Part shown: in pieces, positions 1 to 7,712 of the stretch
How the letters are laid out: every line of letters starts with the position of its first letter
Numbering within the stretch: position 1 is the stretch's first letter
DNA from: Desulfitobacterium sp.
GTDB taxonomy: Bacteria; Bacillota; Desulfitobacteriia; Desulfitobacteriales; Desulfitobacteriaceae
Direction of reading: 5' to 3'
Assembly: GCA_012799495.1 (NCBI GenBank)
Contig: JAAZLD010000455.1
Span: 1 to 7,713, forward strand
DNA length: 7,713 bases
Program-made: the position numbers and the translations under genes
The notes under the pieces: generated by a model
What the model saw: only the letters and a program-made list of their open reading frames with translations
What the model was told of the DNA's origin: nothing
The model's database searches: none

Positions 1-392
1 CCAAAAAATGCAAACCAGGAGATATTATTATGTCAGTAAGAGCTCCAGTAGGTAAAATAGCAAGATCTATACATTCAGCTTGTATTGGTAGAGGCGTGTG
101 CTCAATTGACTCAGAAAATAATAAATACTTGTACTATTACTTAGCTAACAATGAAAAAGTATGGACTAAATACTCTCAAGGCAGCACTTTTGAATCAGTC
201 AATAGCAATGATATTAAGAATTTCAGGGTATTTAAGCCAAAATCTTCTCATGAACAAAAAGCCATAGCCCAAGTCCTCTCCACTGCCGACAAAGAAATTG
301 ACTTACTCAGTCAAGAACTTGAACAGTTAAAACTCCAGAAAAAAGGTCTAATGCAATTACTTTTAACAGGAATCATCAGAGTGACGACTTAA
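1..392 (+). CDS. hsdS: Type I restriction-modification specificity subunit HsdS, 3' part only
   Basis: This is the C-terminal part of the DNA-recognition subunit of a type I restriction-modification enzyme. HsdS binds the bipartite target and holds the HsdM and HsdR subunits in the complex. The frame is open back to the window edge (first whole codon at 3), so the ATG at 30 is internal. The protein reads KPGDIIMSVRAPVGKIA, a signature of the end of a target recognition domain. It is followed by ACIGRGVCSI and, from position 249, by the conserved helical arm starting HEQKAIAQVLSTADKEID. That arm runs into a leucine- and lysine-rich coiled coil ending LLLTGIIRV, the usual HsdS C terminus. The stop at 390-392 overlaps the hsdR Shine-Dalgarno site. 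The first recognition domain and most of the second are missing, so the target sequence cannot be guessed. The family call is very secure. Confidence 0.95.
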   Translation, partial: KKCKPGDIIMSVRAPVGKIARSIHSACIGRGVCSIDSENNKYLYYYLANNEKVWTKYSQGSTFESVNSNDIKNFRVFKPKSSHEQKAIAQVLSTADKEIDLLSQELEQLKLQKKGLMQLLLTGIIRVTT

Positions 393-395
393 GGA
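391..395 (+). promoter_or_regulatory. Shine-Dalgarno site of hsdR, overlapping the hsdS stop codon
   Basis: AAGGA lies 9 bases before the ATG at 405 and shares two bases with the hsdS TAA. hsdS and hsdR are in the same frame, so that stop also limits how far upstream hsdR could begin. The overlap suggests translational coupling of the two subunits. Confidence 0.7.
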
Positions 396-404
396 TGTGA
401 AGTT

Positions 405-3400
405 ATGACTAAAGCATATTTTTATAACGAAGAAAATATCAGTCAAAAACCGGCTATCGAAGTCTTAATTAACCTGGGATATCAATACATACCTCCAGAA
501 AAAGCAGAGATAATGCGAGGTAATCTTTATAATGTACTTCTTACTGATATCCTCAAGGAAAAACTAATTGAACTTAATGAATACGAGTACAAAGGCAATT
601 CCTATAAATTCAGTGAAAAGAACATCGAACAAGCTATTAAAGATTTGGATGAGCCTTTAACAGACGGACTAGTTCGCACTAATGAAAAAATCTACGATAC
701 CTTAATGCTTGGTAGGAGCTATGAAGAAAGTCTCCCTGATGGTTCCAGGAAGTCTTTCACCTTAAGGTATATTGATTGGGATGAGCCCTCTAATAATGTC
801 TTTCATATAGTAGAAGAGTTTTCAGTAGAAAGAGAAGACGGCCAAGGAAATATCAGACCAGATATAGTTCTTTTCGTCAACGGTATCCCCTTTGGAGTTA
901 TCGAATGTAAAAGAGCTTCAGTAGATATACGCCAAGGTATTGAGCAAATGCTACGTAACCAAGGAAAAGACTATGCTCCACATCTATTTAAATACACTCA
1001 AATCCTAATGGCCACTAACCCAAACGAAACTAAATACGCCACATGTTATACACCAAGAAGATTTTGGGCTGTATGGAAGGAAGAATATGAAGATTGGCTC
1101 CAGGCCCAGCTAAGTAATTCAGTTTTTCATAGATTACCTACTATTCAGGATAAAAATATAATATCTCTATTCCATCCTGAAAGGCTCATGGAAATCACCA
1201 AGTATTTCATCTTATTTGATAATAAGGTAAAAAAGATAGCTAGATATCAACAATTCTTTGCGGTCAAAGAAATTGCCAAGGCTATCGAGGAAAGAGATGA
1301 AAAGGGTAATAGAAAATCAGGCGTTATTTGGCATACCCAAGGAAGCGGTAAGTCCTTAACCATGGTTATGTTTTCTAAGTATGTTCTATCTGAACTAACA
1401 GATCATAACCCGAAGGTCATTGTAGTTACAGATAGGGTGAATCTCGATAAACAAATATACCAAACTTTTAACCATACAAGACTCAATGCCAATCGTGCTA
1501 CATCTGGAAAGCATCTTGTAGAACTTATTAATGATAATAAAGCGGATGTAGTTACTACTTTAGTTCACAAATTCGATACTGCTGTAAAAAGACAAAAACC
1601 AATTCTATCTAAAGAAATATTTGTTTTAGTAGATGAGTCCCACCGGACTCAATACGGGGAACTAAATATTAAGATGAAGCAAATATTCCCCAATGCATGT
1701 TACTTAGGATTTACTGGCACTCCCCTAATGAAAAAAGAGAAAAACACCATGATCCAATTTGGTGAACTTATTCATACCTATACCATAGCTGACGGAGTAC
1801 AAGATAAAGCAATAGTTCCACTTTTATATGAAGGAAAAATGGTGGAGCAAACAGTTAATCGAAAAGCTATCGATAAAAGACTTGAAATGATAACGAAGGA
1901 CTTAAATAAGAAGCAAAAAGAAGAAGTTAAGAAAAAATGGAGTAAATTTGAAAGAATTGCTTCTTCAGATCAGAGGATAGCTTTTATAGCCTATGATATC
2001 AATCGTCATTTTGTCGACAACTATAAGACCCAAGGTTCTCAGTTTAAAGCCATGCTTGCAACTAATAGTAAGATAGAAGCCATAAGATATTTGCAACATT
2101 TTGAAGAAGCTGGAGACTTAAATGCAGCTGTTGTAATATCCTCACCGGACCAAAGGGAGGGGTATGATGCTGTTGACGAAGAATCTAAAGATATGGTCAA
2201 GAAATTCTGGGACAAGATGATGGACAGATATGGAAATGAAGAAAACTATGAAGAAACGATTAAGAATGAATTTGTCTATGGAGATGATTTAGACTTACTC
2301 ATTGTTGTAGATAAGCTATTGACCGGGTTTGATGCCCCGAAAGCTACCATTATGTATATTGATAAACCTATGAAAGAGCACACCTTACTCCAGGCAATTG
2401 CTAGAGTGAATAGACTTTCCGAAGGTAAAGATTATGGAATCATCATTGATTACCGAGGGCTACTGGAAAAACTAGACGAAGCCATGGAAATGTATTCAGG
2501 AGCGGGCCTTGAGAACTTTGACCCTGAGGATTTAAAAGGAGCTTTATATGATGTAATAAGTATCATAGGCTCCTTAAGACAATACTACACTGATCTGATA
2601 AACATATTTATACCAGTAAAAAACAAACAAGATGTTGAAGAGTATCATGCTCTATTAGAAGATGGAGAGTTGAGAAAGAAGTTTTACGAGACACTGAGCA
2701 ATTTCAGTCGACATTTGAAATTAGCTTTAGAATCTGAAAGAGTCTATAACTCTTTAAGTCAAGAGGAAATAAATAAATATAAGAATGACTTCAGGTTTTA
2801 TCAAGAATTAAGAAAAAGTGCAAAGATCAGACATTCGGAAACTATAGACCATAAAGAATACGAAGGAAAAATGCAAAAGTTAATGGATAATTATATTGCA
2901 GCCGAAGATGTAATACGAATCACTAACCCTGTGGACATTCTAGACAAAAAAGGGTTCGAAGAAGAGTTAGACAGATTAGGTTCACCAAGAGCAAAAGCCG
3001 ATGCAATAAGGACTAGATTGACTAAAAGTATTAGCATGAAATGGGATGAAAATCCCGCCTATTATAAAAAATTCTCCGAAAGAATTGAAGAAACATTACA
3101 GGCTTATAAGGAGAAAAGAATCAGCGAAAAAGAATACTTTGAAAAGATGGATGATCTGAAGAAAAACTATCAAGAAGGTTCTTCTGGTATCGAGTACCCC
3201 GCAAGTATTAAATATAAGCCTAATGCTCAAGCTTTTTATGGGGTAACCACTGATGTATTTAAAGAAGCAGGTGGAATTTATAGTACTGATGGCGAAAAGA
3301 AAAAAATTAGTGATGAAGAAATAGCTGAATTGTCAATCCAAATCGAAACTATTGTAGAAAAGTATACGAAGGTAGATTGGCATGATAATCCAGATGTTCA

Positions 3401-3530
3401 TAAGAAAATAGAACAAGAAGTTGATGATTTATTATTTGAGTTCGCTGAAGCAAACCAGATAGACATGGATTTAGAACATATCGATAAGCTTTTAAAAGAA
3501 ATAAAAACTGTGGCCTTACGAAGGTATTAA
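405..3530 (+). CDS. hsdR: Type I restriction enzyme motor and nuclease subunit HsdR
   Basis: HsdR is the ATP-dependent translocase and endonuclease that cuts unmodified DNA at a distance from the target when bound to HsdM and HsdS. At 1041 residues it has normal length. The N-terminal nuclease shows a PD-(D/E)xK site: D153 in RPDIVLF, then E167 and K169 in VIECK. The superfamily 2 helicase motor has Walker A TQGSGKS (311-317), DESH in motif II (410-413), GFTGTP in motif III (435-440), LLTGFD (638-643) and QAIARVNR in motif VI (663-670). The last 310 or so residues are charged and helix-rich, as expected for the HsdR C-terminal domain that docks on the methyltransferase. All catalytic motifs are intact, with no frameshift or stop. 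The ATG at 405 is the first start after the in-frame hsdS stop and has an AAGGA site. The methyltransferase gene is not in the window. Confidence 0.97.
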   Translation: MTKAYFYNEENISQKPAIEVLINLGYQYIPPEKAEIMRGNLYNVLLTDILKEKLIELNEYEYKGNSYKFSEKNIEQAIKDLDEPLTDGLVRTNEKIYDTLMLGRSYEESLPDGSRKSFTLRYIDWDEPSNNVFHIVEEFSVEREDGQGNIRPDIVLFVNGIPFGVIECKRASVDIRQGIEQMLRNQGKDYAPHLFKYTQILMATNPNETKYATCYTPRRFWAVWKEEYEDWLQAQLSNSVFHRLPTIQDKNIISLFHPERLMEITKYFILFDNKVKKIARYQQFFAVKEIAKAIEERDEKGNRKSGVIWHTQGSGKSLTMVMFSKYVLSELTDHNPKVIVVTDRVNLDKQIYQTFNHTRLNANRATSGKHLVELINDNKADVVTTLVHKFDTAVKRQKPILSKEIFVLVDESHRTQYGELNIKMKQIFPNACYLGFTGTPLMKKEKNTMIQFGELIHTYTIADGVQDKAIVPLLYEGKMVEQTVNRKAIDKRLEMITKDLNKKQKEEVKKKWSKFERIASSDQRIAFIAYDINRHFVDNYKTQGSQFKAMLATNSKIEAIRYLQHFEEAGDLNAAVVISSPDQREGYDAVDEESKDMVKKFWDKMMDRYGNEENYEETIKNEFVYGDDLDLLIVVDKLLTGFDAPKATIMYIDKPMKEHTLLQAIARVNRLSEGKDYGIIIDYRGLLEKLDEAMEMYSGAGLENFDPEDLKGALYDVISIIGSLRQYYTDLINIFIPVKNKQDVEEYHALLEDGELRKKFYETLSNFSRHLKLALESERVYNSLSQEEINKYKNDFRFYQELRKSAKIRHSETIDHKEYEGKMQKLMDNYIAAEDVIRITNPVDILDKKGFEEELDRLGSPRAKADAIRTRLTKSISMKWDENPAYYKKFSERIEETLQAYKEKRISEKEYFEKMDDLKKNYQEGSSGIEYPASIKYKPNAQAFYGVTTDVFKEAGGIYSTDGEKKKISDEEIAELSIQIETIVEKYTKVDWHDNPDVHKKIEQEVDDLLFEFAEANQIDMDLEHIDKLLKEIKTVALRRY

Positions 3531-3540
3531 AGGTGAGAAC

Positions 3541-4263
3541 ATGGCAAAATACATGGTAAATTACGGAGATAAAGAAATCCATTTCGATTTAGAAAGAAAA
3601 AATGTTAAAAACATCAATCTAAATATAAGGCCAGATATGAGTATTGCAGTATCAGCAAACGAAAAAGTACCTTTAGAGTGTATAAAGGAGTTTGTAAAAG
3701 AACAAGGCCCCTGGATATTAAAAAACATCAAATACTTTGAGAAGTTCGAACCCGTAAGAAAACCTGCAAAAGAGTATGTAAGTGGAGAATCCTTCAAATA
3801 TCTAGGAAGACAATATCGCTTGCAGGTAAGGGAATCAGAAGAAGAAAATGTGAAATACTTCAGGGGCTACATCTATCTCTATGTTAAAGATACCAGGGAT
3901 TATAAAAAGAAAGAAAAGCTATTTAATATGTGGTTGAATGAAAAAGCTATCTTACACTTTAATGACTCCTTAGAGCGAATGTTTGAATCAATTAAGAGCT
4001 ACAATATCCCTAAGCCGAAGATTAAGATCAGAGAAATGAAGGCAAGATGGGGGTCTTGCCATAGAAAAGACAAGATTTTACTCCTCAACTCAGAATTAAT
4101 CAAAGCACCAAAACACTGCATAGATTATGTGGTTCTTCACGAGCTAATCCACTTTAAATACAAAAATCACGACACTAAATTTTATACTTTCCTTACTTCC
4201 TTGATGCCCGACTGGGAAAGACGAAAGAAAATCCTCGATGAAGAGGTCGTCAAGGATTTGTAG
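3541..4263 (+). CDS. YgjP-like (DUF45) zinc metallopeptidase, encoded directly after hsdR
   Basis: This is a 240-residue protein of the YgjP/DUF45 family, SprT- and M48-like putative zinc peptidases. The active site is HELIH (200-204) followed by H210, giving zinc ligands H200, H204 and H210 and catalytic E201. Upstream is the family signature RWGSC (169-173) within REMKARWGSC. The N-terminal 100 or so residues hold beta-rich segments such as NIRPDMSIAVSA and YLGRQYRLQV, also typical. No signal peptide or membrane segment is visible, so it is probably cytoplasmic. It starts 10 bases after the hsdR stop with AGGTG 5 bases before the ATG, so it is very likely co-translated with hsdR. An ATG four codons downstream is a less well placed alternative. 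Family members often accompany type I restriction operons. A role in clearing or processing HsdR or other DNA-bound proteins is plausible but inferred; the substrate is unknown. Confidence 0.92.
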   Translation: MAKYMVNYGDKEIHFDLERKNVKNINLNIRPDMSIAVSANEKVPLECIKEFVKEQGPWILKNIKYFEKFEPVRKPAKEYVSGESFKYLGRQYRLQVRESEEENVKYFRGYIYLYVKDTRDYKKKEKLFNMWLNEKAILHFNDSLERMFESIKSYNIPKPKIKIREMKARWGSCHRKDKILLLNSELIKAPKHCIDYVVLHELIHFKYKNHDTKFYTFLTSLMPDWERRKKILDEEVVKDL

Positions 4264-4311
4264 ATGGGTATTTTCGGGGAGTGGCTAGACCCTATTTTCA
4301 CTAACGGGTAA
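4264..4311 (+). other. Short 15-codon ORF directly after the metallopeptidase gene
   Basis: An ATG immediately follows the TAG of the metallopeptidase gene and opens a 15-codon frame reading MGIFGEWLDPIFTNG. AAGGA at 4252-4256 sits 7 bases before this ATG, though it is also part of the upstream coding sequence. The ORF could be the surviving 5' end of a lost gene, a coupled leader peptide or chance. Nothing in it identifies a family. The rest of the spacer (4312-4396) shows no convincing hairpin, terminator or promoter. Confidence 0.25.
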
Positions 4312-4385
4312 TAGATACTTCCGGAACTTATATTGACTTCTTAGGATTATATAGATAGGTTGCCTGTTGGATAGATCCCAGAGAT

Positions 4386-4392
4386 AGGAGGT
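4386..4392 (+). promoter_or_regulatory. Perfect Shine-Dalgarno site for the 968-residue PLD-like gene
   Basis: AGGAGGT lies 4 bases before the ATG at 4397. An in-frame TAG at 4385-4387 rules out any start further upstream, so this site fixes the start. It is stronger than the sites of hsdR and the metallopeptidase gene, which suggests this gene is translated efficiently and independently of its neighbours. Confidence 0.85.
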
Positions 4393-4396
4393 AATT

Positions 4397-7303
4397 ATGC
4401 AATACTTTGTCAAATTGCTTTTATTAAAGTCAAATACTCCTACCTTACTTTTCGGTTATTGTGCTCCTACTGAACAACCACCTTATGCCTGGAAGAAAAA
4501 ACTATTTGATAAGAAACTCCCTATAATACAATATACAGCTATATTAGACAAACAGGAAAAAAATAGACTTTTGGATATTCTAAACAATAGGTCTCTTCTT
4601 AAAATTGATGAAGATGAGCTGGTTCTTAACCTAGAATCTCGCCCTTCCGTTTTTTCAGACATATCAGGGTTAGTAAGAAATAAGCCTGTGTCAGAATTCC
4701 ATAAAATAGACGAGTACTGGAACCTAGATAAGGCATTCCTAATGGAGGAGATCGAAAAATCATTTCCGTCGTGCAATGGGCGGGAGTTGAGAGATAATAT
4801 TCAACGATTTTTTGAAGTTCTAAAAAGAGAGTGTGGGATTGATTTTTCTCAAGAAGGTGGAAGACTGGGAAATTTCGAATACTACACGCCGGGTAAGTAT
4901 ATGAATTCCTTTGAAGTAAAGGGAGATATTAAATCAATTATTATTCAGAAAAAGCACCCTATTTCGGAAAAACTCATTGTGAATTGTGCAGCAGAAAATG
5001 AGGGGCGTTGGATAAGCAATGAAGTAAAAGACTTTTCTCCAGACATAGATGAGCTGGTTTTTTCTGCAAATGAACCTATGACACATTACAAAATTAAGAT
5101 CTGGGAAAAAGATAGCGGTGCATTGGTTTACGCCTCTGAAAATGTTTATATGATGGAAGTCCACTTGAATATAGGAATGGTTACTAGCCAGAAAGTAATT
5201 CAAGATCCCTGGACCGAAAAACTGCAGCAAAATGCCTCCAGGCATAAGGAGGATATTGATAAAATCAAAAATGTCACAGTTGTTTCCAGACATCATGGAG
5301 GCCATGTGAACAGTGGACAGCATGTGCCATGGCGTCAAGCCAAAAAAGACGGGGAAAAGCTATGTGCATTATATAAAAAAGTGAGGACCAAGGGGGCATT
5401 TGTCCCTAAAACAGCAGATCGGAAAGGAGAAATTGATAGTTTTCAGAAAGTACGTGAATACATTGAAGCAGGGGGAGTCAAACAGGTTGTGTTGTCAGAT
5501 CCTTACTTTTCTGTAAAATCTGCTGCTAAACTTTTAGGGCGTATATCAACAACCAACGTAGAACTCAATGTGATAACAGCCCTTTCTACTCTAGACCCGG
5601 ACACAGGCGAAAAAAACGCTGAGACAAAAGAACAGTGCAAAGCTTTTATTGAACAAAATAGAAATCTTCTGCACTCAAACTTAACAATTCTAAATGTATT
5701 AAGGGGAAAAAAGCAGGGGTTTCACGATCGGTGTTTGATCCGTTATTTTGATGATGGGCATATTGATGGTTTTTTATTGAGTAATTCACTGAATTCTGCA
5801 GGACAATTTTTTCCGTATATTATAGCCCCCCTTGAATCTGAAGTATGTTTGGAAGTCGCAGATTACCTCCAAAAGTTGACGGATATAACATACCAAAATA
5901 CTCTTCCAGAAGATGAGCGGGTCCAGATTGAGACATTATGTAGTCCAGTAACTAATCGTGAAAATACAGAATTAGGACAGGAATATGCCTTGCCTCAATT
6001 ACTAACAGGTGAAAGTAGTATTGAAGATGCTATTCGCAGGTGTGTAAATCTAAACTATTTTACAGATGATAGTATTTCAAAGAATTTTACTGTGCTTCCA
6101 GAAGCATTGCCTGAAATTATTTCAGTGATATTTCAGGATTGGAATTCGAACCCTGAAACAAAATTAAAAGCATTGGGCGAAGCTTTTTACCACACTTATT
6201 CACATGTTATTGATGAAGGAAAAAACATTATCCAAACCATCCCTGACGCAATTTGCAGTTTTTCCAAAACAATATCGCAACTTGCGAAAGATGTGGAAGA
6301 ACGGCAAAAGCATGGACAGATGCCAATTTATAGTCAGCAATTTATCTATTGGGCTGTTATGAACGGAAGTGCAGAGCCTAGATCGGTCTCATACTGGGTT
6401 AAACATCCGGGGCTTGTGTACTACGCAGGAGAAGGATATTGGTCAAGTCTTTATAATTTGTTCTTGTTGCTCACTCCTGAAGAATTTATGCATACTCTAG
6501 AAAGTGTTAAATCACCACTAATGCTATCCATCTTGATTGAGGATATAGCATTACGGGACTATGACAAAGACTTATACGAATTGCTCTTAAAGTCAAAATG
6601 GAATTGGATGCATGACTTAGGTGCTGAATGGGTATGGAGAAACTACGAAAGTAATAATTTAGATATTAATGATGTCCTTGATTCAATTGAGCCTCATATG
6701 CAGCTTAAGCAAAGTGCATACCTCTTATCAAAGGCTGCGTTTCATGCTCGTATGCAACAGGCAAATACTTCGGAAGGCGAAAAAGAGTGGAACCTGTGCA
6801 GCCAGTTAATTGAACGTATAGTGAGACTATGTAATGAGACCGATATACCAAGGGATGAACAAATCACAGCACTTAACAAAGTTAAAGAGTTAGAAAAAAA
6901 CAGCAATGCTTGGCTCATCCTTTCCATTGCTCAGAGTATAAAAGACGAAAGTGTTCGTAATGATCAGCTAGATAGAATCATAAATCCTTATTTCAATTCG
7001 GATCATTCATTGCCATGTAATTTAAAAAAAGATGGACAATATATTGAATTCGTTGTTAAAGCTGCAGAGCTAAGGTATAAAGATACATTTGAAAAGCGTA
7101 TTAGTAAACTATTGCATTGGCATGCTCTCTCTGATTGGAAGGAGCCATACCTGCGTGATAGGGATTATGATCGCTGGAGTAGTTCAGAAAAGATTGTTGG
7201 ATGGGATGCGGAATTTTTAAAGACTTATCAAAATTTGGGTTATGAATTAGGCGGGAAATTAAAGAGGTATTTAGATCAAGTAAAAGATTCTTCAGACAAG
7301 TAA
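4397..7303 (+). CDS. Large PLD-like protein resembling the VPA1262 family, possible defence effector
   Basis: This is a 968-residue protein of unproven function. From memory it resembles the VPA1262 family; that name gives no activity. Residues 1-295 are a mixed alpha/beta arm. A histidine cluster follows (H299, H300, H303, H309, in HHGGHVNSGQHVPW). Residues 340-505 look like one phospholipase D-type domain: a core strand QVVLSDPYF (D368), a second strand VELNVITALS, then the variant catalytic motif FHDRCLIRY (H443, R445) and FLLSNSLNS (459-467). In that motif arginine replaces the lysine of the classical HxK, as in several divergent PLD-like proteins. Residues 540-968 are mainly helical, rich in tryptophan and charge, and carry no motif I recognise. 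No signal peptide or membrane segment is convincing. The gene is intact, follows a type I restriction operon on the same strand and ends before a terminator. PLD folds include nucleases, so a DNA- or RNA-cutting defence role is possible but inferred. Confidence 0.7.
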   Translation: MQYFVKLLLLKSNTPTLLFGYCAPTEQPPYAWKKKLFDKKLPIIQYTAILDKQEKNRLLDILNNRSLLKIDEDELVLNLESRPSVFSDISGLVRNKPVSEFHKIDEYWNLDKAFLMEEIEKSFPSCNGRELRDNIQRFFEVLKRECGIDFSQEGGRLGNFEYYTPGKYMNSFEVKGDIKSIIIQKKHPISEKLIVNCAAENEGRWISNEVKDFSPDIDELVFSANEPMTHYKIKIWEKDSGALVYASENVYMMEVHLNIGMVTSQKVIQDPWTEKLQQNASRHKEDIDKIKNVTVVSRHHGGHVNSGQHVPWRQAKKDGEKLCALYKKVRTKGAFVPKTADRKGEIDSFQKVREYIEAGGVKQVVLSDPYFSVKSAAKLLGRISTTNVELNVITALSTLDPDTGEKNAETKEQCKAFIEQNRNLLHSNLTILNVLRGKKQGFHDRCLIRYFDDGHIDGFLLSNSLNSAGQFFPYIIAPLESEVCLEVADYLQKLTDITYQNTLPEDERVQIETLCSPVTNRENTELGQEYALPQLLTGESSIEDAIRRCVNLNYFTDDSISKNFTVLPEALPEIISVIFQDWNSNPETKLKALGEAFYHTYSHVIDEGKNIIQTIPDAICSFSKTISQLAKDVEERQKHGQMPIYSQQFIYWAVMNGSAEPRSVSYWVKHPGLVYYAGEGYWSSLYNLFLLLTPEEFMHTLESVKSPLMLSILIEDIALRDYDKDLYELLLKSKWNWMHDLGAEWVWRNYESNNLDINDVLDSIEPHMQLKQSAYLLSKAAFHARMQQANTSEGEKEWNLCSQLIERIVRLCNETDIPRDEQITALNKVKELEKNSNAWLILSIAQSIKDESVRNDQLDRIINPYFNSDHSLPCNLKKDGQYIEFVVKAAELRYKDTFEKRISKLLHWHALSDWKEPYLRDRDYDRWSSSEKIVGWDAEFLKTYQNLGYELGGKLKRYLDQVKDSSDK

Positions 7304-7353
7304 AAAAATATCAGTCTACACATAAATAATGTTTTAAGAAAAGATAGAATAGG

Positions 7354-7393
7354 AAACCCACTTAGATAGAACAATCTACCTAAGTGGGTTTTT
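7354..7393 (+). terminator. Intrinsic terminator closing the operon
   Basis: The arms AAACCCACTTAG (7354-7365) and CTAAGTGGGTTT (7380-7391) form a perfect 12-base stem around a 14-base loop, ending in a run of five T (7389-7393). It lies 50 bases after the stop of the PLD-like gene, and no comparable hairpin occurs earlier in the window. The A-run on the other side is only three bases, so termination in the opposite direction would be weak. Confidence 0.82.
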
Positions 7394-7432
7394 CGGCCTA
7401 CTGTCTAAAGTCAAGTAATGGGTATTAGATCA

Positions 7433-7630
7433 ATGGTTAAAAGATTCGCGAATGGGGCTTTTTTGGAATATGGCCCTGGTAGTTTCGATGATTGGTGCGT
7501 ATATTTAACTTCGCCTACGGGAGAATGTCGCCCACCATTAGATACTTATTACTTTCAAACTATTATTGACATTGCAGAAAAATATGAACTGAGCGTGTTA
7601 ATTGTTTTTTACGTATATTTATTGGTATAA
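7433..7630 (+). pseudogene. 5' fragment of a small gene resembling the DUF7004 family, truncated by rearrangement
   Basis: The frame begins MVKRFANGAFLEYGPGSF, then DDWCVYLTSP, PPLDTYYF and IAEKY. I recall this pattern as the N terminus of a small conserved protein of about 150 residues (named DUF7004, from memory) found near restriction-modification genes. Resemblance stops near position 7588. The last dozen or so codons (SVLIVFYVYLLV) look like read-through into unrelated sequence, and the frame ends at 7630. A frame of 70 codons can be opened from the ATG at 7418, but family resemblance begins at the ATG at 7433. Neither ATG has a good Shine-Dalgarno site. The gene lies just past the terminator and so would need its own promoter. 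It is most likely a dead remnant; function is unknown. Confidence 0.55.
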
Positions 7631-7712
7631 TAATATAAGAATTCATGGTTCTTTAGGTTATCTAACGCCAGTGGAATATAGAGGGTTAAACACTTTGAAA
7701 TCAGCTGGATAA
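7602..7712 (+). mobile_element. IS3-family transposase, C-terminal remnant
   Basis: A different frame from the preceding gene fragment encodes YIYWYNNIRIHGSLGYLTP followed by VEYRGLN and a stop at 7710-7712. The pattern YNN-RIHGSLGYLTPVEYR is the hallmark C-terminal end of the rve-type integrase domain in IS3-family OrfB transposases. Only about 36 codons remain. In-frame stops at 7590 and 7599 cut off anything upstream, and the DDE catalytic residues are absent, so it is inactive. In IS3 elements the right terminal repeat lies close behind the transposase stop, so it would be just outside the window. The start of homology is approximate. Confidence 0.85.

Noticed and set aside
30..392. A complete small gene starting at the ATG at position 30
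   Set aside because: The frame is open upstream to the window edge, and the upstream residues (KPGD) belong to the HsdS motif, so this ATG is an internal methionine.
3349..3797. Two reverse-strand ORFs of 77-78 codons across the hsdR-metallopeptidase junction
   Set aside because: Both overlap well-supported genes on the other strand and encode nothing recognisable.
4333..4361. Possible promoter for the PLD-like gene, with TTGACT as -35 box
   Set aside because: The nearest AT-rich -10 candidates (TATAGA at 4350, TAGATA at 4352) give spacers of only 11-13 bases, and nothing suitable lies at 16-18 bases.
4397..4462. Hydrophobic N terminus with a cysteine (LLFGYC), as in a signal peptide or lipoprotein
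   Set aside because: The stretch is broken by lysines and a proline, and the residues before the cysteine do not fit a lipobox.
4934..5338. Reverse-strand ORF of 134 codons
   Set aside because: It lies fully inside the PLD-like gene, has no ribosome binding site or recognisable motif, and looks like a shadow of the coding strand.
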